Notes under the pieces: generated by a model
Told to the model about the DNA's origin: nothing
Database searches by the model: none
Seen by the model: only the letters and a program-made list of their open reading frames with translations
Made by a program: the position numbers and the translations under genes
Origin: Streptomyces sp. SKN60
GTDB taxonomy: Bacteria > Actinomycetota > Actinomycetes > Streptomycetales > Streptomycetaceae
Direction of reading: 5' to 3'
Length of the DNA stretch: 64,000 nt
Assembly: GCF_026236535.1 (NCBI RefSeq)
Contig: NZ_JAHTMW010000009.1
Span: 186,001 to 250,000, forward strand
In this document: positions 43,657 to 52,868 of the stretch, in pieces
Numbering within the stretch: position 1 is the stretch's first letter
Layout: the number at the start of each line of letters is the position of its first letter

Positions 43657-44257
43657 TGACAGCCCGGCGCAGCTCCGTGAGACGGCCCCAGGCCGCCGAC
43701 GCGGGTCCGTCGCCCAGGCCGGCCGTCAGGAGCGAGGTGCAGTAGGCGCGGGTCTCCGGGGCGGCGGTGCGGAGGGCCTCGTTGACGGCGGCGAGGGCGG
43801 CGGTCGCGCGGGAGCCGCGGGCGTGGGCGAGGGCGGCGAGGACGGCGGTCGCGAGGTCGGCGGACGCGGCGGGCGCGGTGAGGACCGGCGGGGTGTCCGT
43901 GGGGCCGAGGACGAGGGGGCGCAGGCTCAGGGAGGGCCAGCTGCCGAGGCCGGTGGCGAACGGGCCGGCCGCCCAGGCGGCGGTGGCCCGGTCGGGGCAG
44001 ACGGCGAGGAGGGCGGGCGCGCCGTACCGCTCGCGCAGCCGCGCCACGGCCGCCGTCCAGGCCCGGGCCCGGGCGGGGTCGCGCCGGCCCCGTACGTCGA
44101 GGGCGAGCACGAAGGCCCGTCCGGGCACGGGGCGCACCAGCAGCACGCTGTCGACGCCGGGCTCGGTCGGGAGCACCCAGACGAGGGCGTGGGGCGGCGG
44201 TACGAGGCCGAGGAGGCGGAAGACGGGGGTCGGAACGAAGTGGGGGAGGCTCAGCAT
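43643..44257 (-). CDS. hypothetical protein
   Basis: A 204-residue protein I do not recognise. The N-terminal ~110 residues alternate hydrophobic strands and short loops (ALVWVLPTEPGVDSVLLVRP, FVLALDVRG), suggesting a beta-rich or Rossmann-like core; the C-terminus is helical and Ala-rich. No signal peptide or catalytic motif is evident. TAGCGT (minus strand) ends 7 bases before the ATG. It overlaps the DUF1877 gene start, so the two are probably one transcript. Confidence 0.6.
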   Translation of the reverse strand: MLSLPHFVPTPVFRLLGLVPPPHALVWVLPTEPGVDSVLLVRPVPGRAFVLALDVRGRRDPARARAWTAAVARLRERYGAPALLAVCPDRATAAWAAGPFATGLGSWPSLSLRPLVLGPTDTPPVLTAPAASADLATAVLAALAHARGSRATAALAAVNEALRTAAPETRAYCTSLLTAGLGDGPASAAWGRLTELRRAVSGGR

Positions 44258-44264
44258 GATCGGC

Positions 44265-44270
44265 ACGCTA
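44265..44270 (-). promoter_or_regulatory. leaderless -10 element of the hypothetical gene at 44257
   Basis: On the minus strand TAGCGT ends 7 bases before the ATG; no ribosome site is present. Confidence 0.5.
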
Positions 44271-44433
44271 GGGGCGGACCAGGAGGGCTGGAAGTGCCTT
44301 TGGCATATGACAACCCGTGTGGGTGACGCGCCTCGCCGCTCGTGCTGACGACAGGGCCGACGACAGGCGGGACGGGAGGGAACCCGGCTCCGACCCCGGT
44401 TCCCATCCCGTCCCGAAGTACCAGCCTCACCCC

Positions 44434-46410
44434 TCAGCGGGTGAGCCGCCAGGCGGGGAGCACCGCCCCGGCCGCCGCGACCGTCGCGCAGACGGCGCCC
44501 GCCGCCCCGAGGGCCGCCCACGGGAGGTCCGGGCGCACCGGCGCGCCGAGGGCGGCGAGCCCCGCGCCCAGGGTGCCCAGGCAGAGGGCGCAGACGGCCA
44601 GGCCGAGGACGGCGCCGAGGGCGGTGGCGAGCAGCGACTCGTATGCCACGACCCGGAGGATCTGTGCGCGGGTGGCGCCGACGAGGCGGAGGGAGGCGAG
44701 TTCCGGGCCGCGGGCCGAGGTGGCCATCAGGAGGGTGTTGGCGAGGGCGATCACCGTGTAGAGCAGCGCGATGCCGAGGACCAGGACCAAACCGAGCCGG
44801 GTCTGCGAGCCGCCCCCGGCAGGGCCCGCGCCCGCGCTCGCGCCCGTGCTCGCCTGGTCCAGGACGCCCGGGGCGTTGGCCGGGGTCACGAGCGGTTCGT
44901 TGCCGCCCGCGCCGCGCGGCAGCACGCCGGCGACCCGGAGGCGTACCGGACCGGAGCCGTCCGCGCGCCAGATCTCCACCGTGTCGCCGACCCGGTGCCG
45001 CTCGAACTCCTCCGTCACCACGATCGACCGGTCGTCCAGACCGCCCGGCACCGCCCCGGCCGCCGCCCCGCCCGACACCGCCCGCGCCCCGTACTTGACC
45101 AGGGCCTCGGCCCCGTCCCGTACGAAAAGGGAGGTCGGCGCCCCGGCCGGCTGCCGGGCGGACTCCGCCGCCCGCGCCGCGCCCACCGTGCCGAGGAGCG
45201 TGCCGGCCAGGGCGACGGTGACCAGGACCGGGGCGGCGACGGCGGCGGTACGGCGTACGGCGGCCGCGCTGTTCTCCCGTACGAGCATCCCGGTCGCCCC
45301 GGACAGGCGCTCCGGGAGCCGTACGGCGCGGGCCATCGGGCGTACGAGGGCCGGGGAGAGCAGCGCCACGCCCGTGATCAGGGGCATCGGCAGGGTCGTG
45401 TACGTCTTGCGCTTGAGGAGCTCGGCGGGGTCGGTCGCGTACGTCCACGTCAGCAGCGCGAGGCCGCCGAGCAGCAGGGCCGCGCCGCACAGCGCCCGGC
45501 CGCGCGGCAGCGCGTCGGCGTCGACGTCCGCCTCGCGCAGCGCGGCGGTCGGGCCGATCCGCCCGGCCCGCCGGGAGGCGGCGAGCGCGCCCGCCACGGC
45601 GACGGTCACGCCGGTCCAGAAGGCCGCGTGGTACGGCCAGGAGGTCCCCGAGGTGGTGATGGTGAACCAGGGCGGGGCGATCCCGCCGTCCACCAGGGCC
45701 CGGGCGAGCCGGGGCGCGCCCCACGCGCCGAGGAGACAGCCGGCGGCGGAGGCGAGCACTCCGACGGCGGTCGCCTCGGCGAGCAGCAGGCGCCGGACCT
45801 GGCCGGGGGTGGCGCCTGCGGTGCGCAGCAGGCCGTACTCGCGGCGGCGCAGGGCGACGGAGAAGGCGAAGGTGGAGGCGACGACGAAGACGGAGACGAA
45901 GGCGGTGACACCGCCGGCCGTGCCGAGCAGGGCGTTGAGGGTGACGAGCGCGCGGGCGTCGCGGGCGGCCTCGGGGTCGACGGCGCGCCGGTCGGGGCCG
46001 GTGAGCACCCGGTTCCGGTCCCCGGTGAGCCGGGTGACCAGCGCCCGGACCTGGTCCGCCGGGCCGTCGACCCCGACGGCGTCCGGCGCGCCACTCGTTG
46101 TCGTCGTCACCGTCCAGCGGGCGCGCAGCTCGCGCAGGAGTTCGGCGTCCACAGGCTGTGGACGGTCGAGCGGCGCGGTCGTGACGGCCGTTCCCGGGCC
46201 GCGCCGCACCTCCACCGCGAGCCGGTCCTGCCCCTGGACGACCACGGGCGAATCCGCGAACCGGACCGGCGCCCGTTCGTCCGCCCCCACGGTGGCGGAG
46301 AGCCCGAGCCCCATGACGGTCACCAGTCCCACGCCGAGCGCGAGCGCGGTGAACCCGCCGACGAAGGACGCCCAACGCCCGCGCAGCCCGGCGAGCACGA
46401 CGGTCAGCAC
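44434..46410 (-). CDS. MacB/FtsX-like ABC transporter permease
   Basis: A 658-residue permease with two FtsX-type units. Each shows a membrane block with a conserved loop (VALRRREYGLLRTAGATPGQ in the first, SARGPELASLRLVGATRAQI in the second) and outer domains between the helices. Such permeases pair with LolD/MacB-type ATPases in mechanotransmission systems that expel peptides or lipids or act in signalling. GTG overlaps the ATPase stop by 7 bases. No two-component system is next to it. Confidence 0.88.
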   Translation of the reverse strand: MLTVVLAGLRGRWASFVGGFTALALGVGLVTVMGLGLSATVGADERAPVRFADSPVVVQGQDRLAVEVRRGPGTAVTTAPLDRPQPVDAELLRELRARWTVTTTTSGAPDAVGVDGPADQVRALVTRLTGDRNRVLTGPDRRAVDPEAARDARALVTLNALLGTAGGVTAFVSVFVVASTFAFSVALRRREYGLLRTAGATPGQVRRLLLAEATAVGVLASAAGCLLGAWGAPRLARALVDGGIAPPWFTITTSGTSWPYHAAFWTGVTVAVAGALAASRRAGRIGPTAALREADVDADALPRGRALCGAALLLGGLALLTWTYATDPAELLKRKTYTTLPMPLITGVALLSPALVRPMARAVRLPERLSGATGMLVRENSAAAVRRTAAVAAPVLVTVALAGTLLGTVGAARAAESARQPAGAPTSLFVRDGAEALVKYGARAVSGGAAAGAVPGGLDDRSIVVTEEFERHRVGDTVEIWRADGSGPVRLRVAGVLPRGAGGNEPLVTPANAPGVLDQASTGASAGAGPAGGGSQTRLGLVLVLGIALLYTVIALANTLLMATSARGPELASLRLVGATRAQILRVVAYESLLATALGAVLGLAVCALCLGTLGAGLAALGAPVRPDLPWAALGAAGAVCATVAAAGAVLPAWRLTR

Positions 46411-47186
46411 GCCGCACCCGCCGTCTCCACGTGCGCCTCCAGGCCCGCCATGCGGGCCGCGACCGTCTCCGCCGTCGGCGCGTGCTGCTCGCCGACGAGC
46501 CGTCCGTCGACGAGGAAGAGGACGCGGTCGGCGCGGGCCGCCGCCACCGGGTCGTGGGTGACCATGACGAGCGTCAGGCCGTCCCGGTCGACGAGTTCGC
46601 GCAGCAGGTCGAGCACGGCGCGGCCGGTGGTGGAGTCGAGGGCGCCGGTCGGTTCGTCGCCGAAGAGGACGGCAGGCCGGGTGATGAGCGCGCGGGCGAG
46701 CGCCACGCGCTGCTGCTGGCCGCCGGAGAGCTCGGCCGGGCGGTGCCGCTCGCGGCCCGCGAGGCCGACCCGGGCGAGGGCCTCGCGCACCTGCGCGCGC
46801 GACGGGCGGCGGCCCGCGAGGCGCAGCGGCAGGGCCACGTTCTGGGCGGCGGTGAGCGAGGGCAGCAGATTGAACGACTGGAAGACGAAACCGATCCGGT
46901 CCCGCCGCAGCAGCGTCAGCCGCCGCTCGCTCAGCCCGGTCAGCGGCACGCCGTCGATCTCCACGGTGCCGGCCGTCGGCCGGTCGAGCCCGGCCGCGCA
47001 CTGCAGCAGGGTGGACTTGCCGGAGCCGGACGGGCCCATGACGGCGGTGAAGCTCCCGGCGGGCAGATCGAGGTCGACGCCGTCGAGCGCGCGGACGTCC
47101 CGGTGGAGCCGGCGGAGCCCGCGCAGCCGTACGGCGGGGGTGGCGGGGGGAGCGGGCCGGTGGACGGTGGTCGTGGTCGAGGTCAT
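46404..47186 (-). CDS. MacB/LolD-like ABC transporter ATP-binding protein
   Basis: A 260-residue ATPase: Walker A GPSGSGKST, Q-loop FVFQSFNLLP, signature LSGGQQQRVALARAL, Walker B AVLFGDEPTGALD and switch MVTHDP. The GDEPTGALD form is the hallmark of the MacB/LolD/FtsE group. It energises the FtsX-like permease encoded next, with which it overlaps. GGAGG is almost in contact with the ATG. A perfect 22-bp palindrome lies 55 bases upstream and probably controls the pair. Confidence 0.92.
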   Translation of the reverse strand: MTSTTTTVHRPAPPATPAVRLRGLRRLHRDVRALDGVDLDLPAGSFTAVMGPSGSGKSTLLQCAAGLDRPTAGTVEIDGVPLTGLSERRLTLLRRDRIGFVFQSFNLLPSLTAAQNVALPLRLAGRRPSRAQVREALARVGLAGRERHRPAELSGGQQQRVALARALITRPAVLFGDEPTGALDSTTGRAVLDLLRELVDRDGLTLVMVTHDPVAAARADRVLFLVDGRLVGEQHAPTAETVAARMAGLEAHVETAGAAC

Positions 47187-47240
47187 GCCTCCAGCGAACC
47201 GTCCGGCCGGCCTCCGATCACGACCACCAGCGGGCGTCCC

Positions 47241-47262
47241 GGGGTAGGGCCGGCCCTACCCC
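47241..47262. promoter_or_regulatory. perfect 22-bp palindrome upstream of the MacB-like ABC genes
   Basis: GGGGTAGGGCC at 47241–47251 is followed immediately by its exact inverted copy at 47252–47262, with no spacer. It lies 55 bases before the ATPase start and 137 bases before the divergent DUF2786 gene, so it is a likely operator rather than a terminator. Confidence 0.7.
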
Positions 47263-47398
47263 CACCGCTCACGTGCCCCTACCGCGCCGCGCCCCTGAGG
47301 ACGGCCGAGCGCTGACAATGGTGTGGTGACGGTGTGGCGGGCGAGGTGCCCGGGACCATCGTTGCCGGGGTGGGCCGATCGTGGAAGGAGGCACATTG

Positions 47399-48541
47399 AT
47401 GTCGGAGGGGCACACGGAGGTGACGAGCACGGTCGAGCGCGCCTTCGAGGCGCTGTACGGGGACGACGAGCGCGCTCTCGACACGGCGGCCTCGCTGCTC
47501 ACGGCGGACCGCACCGCCGACGCCGAACTGGTCCGGCGGGGCGAGGAGTTCGTCCGCTCGCTGTGGGCGCGGGGCTGGCAGCCGGCCGATGCCGTACGGA
47601 TGGTGCGGCGCGAACTCGGCGACGAGCACGTGCGGTTGGCCGCCGGGCTCGTACGGACGGAGACCGCGCGCTACGAGCGCCTCCCGCACCGCTGGCAGGC
47701 GCAGCTCGACGCGCTCGACGAGGGGTCGGTGCGTCCGGGGGCGGACCGCTTCTCGTACGCGACCGCCGTCCTGGAGCTCTACCGGCTGCTCGTCCGGCTG
47801 CCCCGCCTCGACGCCGTCGGGCCGGTGCCCGGCGAGACGCTGCCGCCGCCCGTCGCGGGCGAGCCGAAGCTGCTGACCCGGATCCGGGCGCTGCTCGCGA
47901 AGGCGGAGCGGACGACGTACGCGGAGGAGGCGGAGGCGCTGACCGCGAAGGCGCAGGAGCTGATGGCCCGGCACAGCCTCGACGAGGCGAGCCTCGCGGC
48001 GGGCGCGCCGGCGCCGGAGACCCCGGGCGCGCTGCGGATCGGCGTGGACCCGCCGTACGAGCAGGCGAAGGCGATCCTGCTGGACGCGGTGGCGGGTGCG
48101 AACCACTGCCGGGCGGTGTGGAACGAGGCGTACGGCTTCTCGACGGTCGTCGGCTTCGAGGCGGACCTCGACCCGGTCGAACTCCTCTACACCTCCCTGC
48201 TCGTGCAGGGCACGGCGGCGATGACCCGCGCGGAGGCCGAACAGCGCGCCGGCGGCCGCAAGCGCACCAAGTCCTTCCGCCAGTCCTTCCTCCTCGCCTA
48301 CGCCAACCGCCTCGGCGCCCGCCTCGCCACGACCTCCCGCCGGGTCGCCGCCGAGACCCCGACCCTCCTCCCCGCCCTCGCCTCCCGCGACCTCGCCGTC
48401 ACCGCCCGCACCGACGAACTCTTCCCCGAGACCCGCACCACCCGCGTCCGCGCCGCCTGGGACGAGGCCGGCTGGCACCACGGCACGACGGCGGCGGACC
48501 GCGCGGGCCTGGGCGCGCGGGGCAGGGACGAGATCCACTAG
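47399..48541 (+). CDS. DUF2786-domain protein
   Basis: A 380-residue soluble protein. The segment LLTRIRALLAKAERTTYAEE, then ALTAKAQELMARHSLDEASL, is the DUF2786 signature. The flanking regions (GANHCRAVWNEA, then KSFRQSFLLAYANRLGARL) match the longer actinobacterial version. The function is unknown. The ATG at 47399 is chosen because GGAAGGAGG lies 7 bases upstream; the in-frame GTG at 47381 lies upstream of this site. Confidence 0.82.
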   Translation: MSEGHTEVTSTVERAFEALYGDDERALDTAASLLTADRTADAELVRRGEEFVRSLWARGWQPADAVRMVRRELGDEHVRLAAGLVRTETARYERLPHRWQAQLDALDEGSVRPGADRFSYATAVLELYRLLVRLPRLDAVGPVPGETLPPPVAGEPKLLTRIRALLAKAERTTYAEEAEALTAKAQELMARHSLDEASLAAGAPAPETPGALRIGVDPPYEQAKAILLDAVAGANHCRAVWNEAYGFSTVVGFEADLDPVELLYTSLLVQGTAAMTRAEAEQRAGGRKRTKSFRQSFLLAYANRLGARLATTSRRVAAETPTLLPALASRDLAVTARTDELFPETRTTRVRAAWDEAGWHHGTTAADRAGLGARGRDEIH

Positions 48542-48575
48542 GGACCCAAATGCACCTTTCGTCCCTTCTCGCGGC

Positions 48576-48581
48576 TACGCT
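48576..48581 (+). promoter_or_regulatory. leaderless -10 element of the FUSC transporter gene
   Basis: TACGCT ends 6 bases before the ATG at 48588; no ribosome site is present. The same hexamer and spacing precede the gene at 14758. Confidence 0.5.
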
Positions 48582-48587
48582 CACCCC

Positions 48588-50684
48588 ATGAGCTGGCTCC
48601 GGGCGCTGAAGGAGACCGCGCGGTCGGGGTTCTCCGTCGAGCGGCGGCGGTTGGAGCCCGCCGTGGCGGGGCGGGGGGCGCTCGGGCTCGCGCTGGTGGT
48701 CGGGGTGTCGCTCGCGGCGTTCGGGCCGGTGGTGGCGGCGTCGTCGGCGTTCGGGGCGTTCCAGGCGGCGATCGCGACGTTCCAGCGGTCGTACCGGCCG
48801 CGGCCCACCCTCGCGCTGGCCTCCGGGGCGAGCCTCGCCGTGTCGACGTTCCTCGGATATCTGACCGGCGCCCATCTCGTCCTCTTCCTCGCGCTGCTCG
48901 CGCTGTGGACGTTCGTCGCCGGGCTCTCCTGGGCCGCCGGCCCGACCGTGGGCATCATCGCGTCCTCCAACGTGGCGATCATGCTGGTCACGGTCACCCT
49001 CCCCACCTCCGTGGCCACCGCCGCCGGGCACGCCGCGATGATCGCGGTCGGCGGACTCGTCCAAGCCGCGCTGATCGTGCTCATGCCGGTGCGCCGCTGG
49101 GGCGCCCAGCGCGACGCGCTCGCCGACGCGCTCGCCGCCGAGGCGGACTACGCGCGCAGGCTGCGCCACGACCCGACCGCCTCCTTCGACCCCGTACCGC
49201 TCATGACGGCCCGCAGCGCCGCCGCCGTCACCCCGCGCCAGGCCCGCCGCAGGCCCGCCGAACTGCACGGCGCGCGCGGGCTCGCCGAGCGGATCCGGCC
49301 GGTGCTCGCCTCGCTCGCGGACCCGGCGGTCGGCGCATCCGCCGAGGGGCCGGAGCGGGACCGGGTGCGCGAGCTGCTCGGCGCGGCGGGGGACACCCTG
49401 GACGCCTGCGCGCACGCCATCCGGCACGGCGAACCGGTCGACCCGCCGGCCCACGCGGACGCCGCCCTGCACACCCCGGACACCCTCGCGATCCTCAAGG
49501 GCGCGCCCCGCCGCGCGGCCATCCGGCTCGCCGCGCTCCTCGACGACGTCGTCGAGACGGCGGAACCCCGCACCGAGACCGCGGCCGCCGCCCGCAGCCG
49601 CCCCACCCTCCTCCAGCTCCTCCCGGTCGCGCTCCGCGCGATGCGCGCCGAGCTGCGCCACGACTCGCCGATCCTGCGGCACGCGCTCCGTGTCACGGCC
49701 GTGGCCACCACCGGCTATCTGCTCGGCACCTGGCTCCCCTTCGGCCACGGCTACTGGGCGCCGATGGCCTCCGTGATGGTGATGCGCCCGGACTTCACCC
49801 AGACCTACGCCCGCTCCGTCGCCCGCCTCGGCGGCACCCTCGTCGGCGTGGCCCTGGCCACCGGCATCGTGCAGACCGCCCACCCCGGCACCTGGCTGCT
49901 CGCCGGCCTCGCCGTGCTGTGCGCCTTCGGGATGTACCTGCTGATGCGCACCGGTTACGCCGCGAGCCAGGTCTTCGTCGCCGCGTACGTCGTCTTCCTC
50001 CTCGGCATGGAGGGCGCGGGCGTCACCCAGACCGTCCGCGAACGCGTGCTCCTGACCCTCCTCGGCGGCCTCCTCGCGATGCTGTCGTACGCCGTCTACC
50101 CGGCCTGGGAGACGCCCCGGCTTCGCGGCCGGCTCGCGGACTGGCTGAAGGCGGACGGGCGGTACGCGGCGACCGTCGTCGGCCACTTCGCCGACCCGGT
50201 CGGCCCGGTCTCCCCGGACGTGCGCGAGGCCCTGCTCGGCACCCGGGCCGCCCGGATCGCCTGGCAGGAGGGGGTGGAGCGGGCCACCCACGAGCCGGTA
50301 CGGCACCGGGGCCTGTCGCGCGCGGCGGCGGCCGAGGCTGAGGACGCGCTCGCCCAGTTCGGGCGGGTCGCGATGCTCCTGGAGGCGCACCTCCCGGAAC
50401 GCGGCGCCCCGCCCGTACCCGAGGCCGCGGCCCTCGCGGAGGCCCTGCGCACGGTGACGGAACGCGGCGCCAAGTCCGTACGGGACCGCAAGGCGCCGCC
50501 CTTGGCCGAGCTGCGCGAGACGATCGAGGCATGGGAACGGGCCGACGCCCCCGACCACTTCCTGCTGCGCAAGGGCGCGCTGCTGCTCCTCGCCGCGCTC
50601 GAAGAGCTGTCGGCGGCGCTCGGCGGGGGCGGTGCGGATGCGTCCCGGCCGCGTGTCATCCAGAAGTCGCCGTCCGGGAGTTGA
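48588..50684 (+). CDS. FUSC-family (aromatic acid exporter-like) membrane protein
   Basis: A 698-residue protein with two membrane blocks (about residues 30–170 and 370–510), each followed by a large helical cytoplasmic part. The second block contains GHGYWAPMASVMVMRPDFTQTYARS, written here as GHGYWAPMASVM and MRPDFTQTYARS, the FUSC/YccS core. This layout fits FUSC/AaeB-like exporters of aromatic acids or related compounds. The C-terminal third is helical and Ala/Glu-rich. Confidence 0.82.
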   Translation: MSWLRALKETARSGFSVERRRLEPAVAGRGALGLALVVGVSLAAFGPVVAASSAFGAFQAAIATFQRSYRPRPTLALASGASLAVSTFLGYLTGAHLVLFLALLALWTFVAGLSWAAGPTVGIIASSNVAIMLVTVTLPTSVATAAGHAAMIAVGGLVQAALIVLMPVRRWGAQRDALADALAAEADYARRLRHDPTASFDPVPLMTARSAAAVTPRQARRRPAELHGARGLAERIRPVLASLADPAVGASAEGPERDRVRELLGAAGDTLDACAHAIRHGEPVDPPAHADAALHTPDTLAILKGAPRRAAIRLAALLDDVVETAEPRTETAAAARSRPTLLQLLPVALRAMRAELRHDSPILRHALRVTAVATTGYLLGTWLPFGHGYWAPMASVMVMRPDFTQTYARSVARLGGTLVGVALATGIVQTAHPGTWLLAGLAVLCAFGMYLLMRTGYAASQVFVAAYVVFLLGMEGAGVTQTVRERVLLTLLGGLLAMLSYAVYPAWETPRLRGRLADWLKADGRYAATVVGHFADPVGPVSPDVREALLGTRAARIAWQEGVERATHEPVRHRGLSRAAAAEAEDALAQFGRVAMLLEAHLPERGAPPVPEAAALAEALRTVTERGAKSVRDRKAPPLAELRETIEAWERADAPDHFLLRKGALLLLAALEELSAALGGGGADASRPRVIQKSPSGS

Positions 50685-50752
50685 AGGAAGTGAGGAGCCA
50701 CTCCGAGGAGTACCCCGAGGAGCCAACCCTCACCGACTTCAGGAGCCCGAAG

Positions 50753-51295
50753 ATGAGTACGCGCACGAGTACGAGCACGGCAGGCCGGCTGTTGGCGGCG
50801 GCCGTGCTGGCGGCCGCCGTGGCCGCGCCCGCCACCGCCGTGGCCGCCCCGGCCCCCGCCGCCGTGTCCCTGGCGGCGGCGAAGCACACCTCCCCCGTCC
50901 GGGTCGTCGCGTCCGGCGAACGCGTGGACGCGGGCGGCGGGTTCACGATCTGGCTGACCGCCGAGGGCAAGCACTGGCTGAGCCCGGACGGCACCGAGAA
51001 CTTCCGCAGCGTCGTGGACGGCAACGTCGACACCTCCCGGCCGGGCGTCAGCCACCAGTCCGAGGGCGACCCCACGCAGACCTTCCACTCCGGCCTGTTC
51101 TACGGAACCAAGCGCGCCGGACAGGTCGTCCTCACCGACGCGGACGGCCGCAAGACCTCCGCGACCCTCCTCGAACTGCCGGGCCGCCCGGGCTGGGGCG
51201 TCTGGTACGCGCACCGGGCGGGCTCGACCGACGGTGTCGGCGTGGCGCTGTACGACCGCAACGGGCGTCTGCTGGCGGAGCTTCCGCCATTCTGA
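50753..51295 (+). CDS. secreted protein, paralogue of the sigma partner at 51975
   Basis: A 180-residue protein with a signal peptide (GRLLAAAVLAAAVAAPATAV, cleavage after AVA or APA). The mature part, VRVVASGERVDAGGGFTIWL to GRPGWGVWYAHR, is clearly similar to the outer domain of the membrane protein encoded by the gene at 51975: WLTAEGKHW, FHSGL and ATLLELPGRPGWGVWYA are shared. AGGAG lies 7 bases before the ATG. The function is unknown; it may be a soluble version of the sensor domain or its ligand. Confidence 0.72.
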   Translation: MSTRTSTSTAGRLLAAAVLAAAVAAPATAVAAPAPAAVSLAAAKHTSPVRVVASGERVDAGGGFTIWLTAEGKHWLSPDGTENFRSVVDGNVDTSRPGVSHQSEGDPTQTFHSGLFYGTKRAGQVVLTDADGRKTSATLLELPGRPGWGVWYAHRAGSTDGVGVALYDRNGRLLAELPPF

Positions 51296-51414
51296 CGACC
51301 GACCGGACGCACGCGCGGACGCACGAACAGACGCTCACCGAGCGGTGCAAGGCAGGGCCCGGCACGGGGCGGGCCCTGCCCACCGCACCACCGACGAGCG
51401 CGAGGTCCTCCACC

Positions 51415-51978
51415 GTGTCGCACGAGTCGTCGCACGAGCCACCGCACGAACCACGGGACTTACCCGGCCAGGACGACGCCGGCTTCACCGCGTTCGCCGT
51501 CGCCGCGTGGCCCCGCCTGGTGCGCACCGCGCAGCTGCTCACCGGCGACTTCCACGAGGCCGAGGACCTGGTGCAGACGACCCTCGCCAAGGTGTACGGG
51601 CGCTGGCGCCGGGTGCCGCGCGAGGAGATGGACCTGTACGTGCGGCGGGCGCTCGTCAACAACAACCTCAGCCGGCTCCGCCGCAAACGCGTGGTCCACC
51701 TGCTGACCCCGGTCCTCCCGGAGCCGCTGCGGCACGCGGTCGCGGGCCACGCGGAGGCGGTCGAGCAGCGCACCACGCTCCTCGCGGCCCTCGCCGACCT
51801 GCCGCCCCGGCAGCGGGCGGTGATGGTGCTGCGCTACTGGGAGGACCTGAGCGAACCGGAGATCGCCGCCGTGCTCCACTGCTCGATCGGCACGGTCAAG
51901 ACCCACGCCCGCCGCGGCCTCGCCGCCCTCCGCTCCCATCCAGGCCTTGCCCTACCCCCCACCGGAGCCCCCCGATGA
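51415..51978 (+). CDS. SigE-family ECF RNA polymerase sigma factor
   Basis: A 187-residue ECF factor with sigma-2 (HEAEDLVQTTLAKVYGRW) and sigma-4 (MVLRYWEDLSEPEIAAVLHC, then GTVKTHARRGLAAL) regions. It differs in sequence from the SigE-type factor at 36243 but has the same size and layout. The GTG start has GAGG 9 bases upstream. The next gene overlaps its stop (ATGA), so the pair is translationally coupled. Confidence 0.88.
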   Translation: MSHESSHEPPHEPRDLPGQDDAGFTAFAVAAWPRLVRTAQLLTGDFHEAEDLVQTTLAKVYGRWRRVPREEMDLYVRRALVNNNLSRLRRKRVVHLLTPVLPEPLRHAVAGHAEAVEQRTTLLAALADLPPRQRAVMVLRYWEDLSEPEIAAVLHCSIGTVKTHARRGLAALRSHPGLALPPTGAPR

Positions 51979-52760
51979 CCCCCGACGAACCGGACGACGA
52001 CCCCGACCTCGACCTGCGGGCCGCCTTCGCCGCGGCCGCGTGCGACATCACGCCCGGGCCCGTGCCGCTCGCGGAGGTACGGCGCCGGGGGCTGGCCCTG
52101 CGCCGGCGGCGGGCGGTCGCCCTGGCCGCGTTCGCGGTGCTCGCGGTGTCCGGCGCCGCCGCCGTGGCGGGGCTCGCGCTGCCCGTCGGGCCGGAGGTGG
52201 CCGCGGCCCCGCCGGTCACCGCCGCCGCTACCACTCCCGTACCTCCCGCACCCCTCCCGCCTGCGATACGCGTGGTGCGGCCGGGGGAGCGGGTGGCCGC
52301 GGGCAAGGGGTGGACGGTGTGGCTGACCGCCGAGGGCAAGCACTGGTCGGGGCCGGACGGGTACGCCAACACCCGCAGCGTGACGGACGGCAACATCGCG
52401 CTCTCGGAGCCGGGGATCTCGTACCAGCGGGAGGGCGGCCGGGAGGGGGTCTTCCACTCGGGCCTCTACTACGGGACCCGCTCGGTGGGCCGGGTCGAGC
52501 TGCGGGACCCGGACGGCGGCACGACGGTCCTCGCGACGCTCCTGGAGCTCCCGGGCCGCCCCGGCTGGGGCGTCTGGTACGCGTACACCGCACCAGCGGC
52601 GCGCGATCTGCGCGACCCGCGCGAGGTGACCGACCCGCGGCGTGACCAGGAGGGCCTCGCCGACGTCCTCCTTTACGACCGGGCGGGGCGCCGCCTGGCG
52701 GAGCTTCCCGGCATTCCCTCCCGTACCTCCCGTGCCTCACGTACCGTCAGTGAGCCGTGA
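51975..52760 (+). CDS. membrane-anchored partner (putative anti-sigma) with an outer domain
   Basis: A 261-residue protein coupled by ATGA overlap to the ECF gene. It has an acidic cytoplasmic N-terminus (~50 residues), one transmembrane segment (ALAAFAVLAVSGAAAVAGLA), a Pro/Ala/Thr linker, and an outer domain (~residues 95–215) shared with the secreted protein encoded at 50753. No zinc-binding anti-sigma motif is seen. Coupling and topology suggest it senses an outer signal and controls the sigma factor. Confidence 0.7.
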   Translation: MTPDEPDDDPDLDLRAAFAAAACDITPGPVPLAEVRRRGLALRRRRAVALAAFAVLAVSGAAAVAGLALPVGPEVAAAPPVTAAATTPVPPAPLPPAIRVVRPGERVAAGKGWTVWLTAEGKHWSGPDGYANTRSVTDGNIALSEPGISYQREGGREGVFHSGLYYGTRSVGRVELRDPDGGTTVLATLLELPGRPGWGVWYAYTAPAARDLRDPREVTDPRRDQEGLADVLLYDRAGRRLAELPGIPSRTSRASRTVSEP

Positions 52761-52777
52761 CGTGCGGGCCGTTGACC

Positions 52778-52818
52778 TGCTACCCGCTGGTAGCACGCTG
52801 AGTCGCGTAGTCACTACG
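52778..52818 (+). promoter_or_regulatory. two short inverted repeats in the intergenic region
   Basis: TGCTACC (52778–52784) pairs with GGTAGCA (52789–52795), and CGTAG (52806–52810) with CTACG (52814–52818). They may end the sigma operon or bind a regulator; no T run follows. Confidence 0.4.
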
Positions 52819-52827
52819 CCACCCCTC

Positions 52828-52850
52828 GTGCACGTGCATCTGCTCATGCA
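52828..52850 (+). promoter_or_regulatory. shared operator-like element, copy 1 (upstream of the DUF397 gene)
   Basis: GTGCACGTGCATCTGC followed by TCATGCA. An inverted copy with the same first 16 bases lies at 53864–53886. The core TGCACGTGCA is palindromic. The element abuts ATGCAG (52846–52851), a weak -35 placed 17 bp before TATGAT. Confidence 0.6.
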
Positions 52851-52868
52851 GGCGCATATGAACACGGC

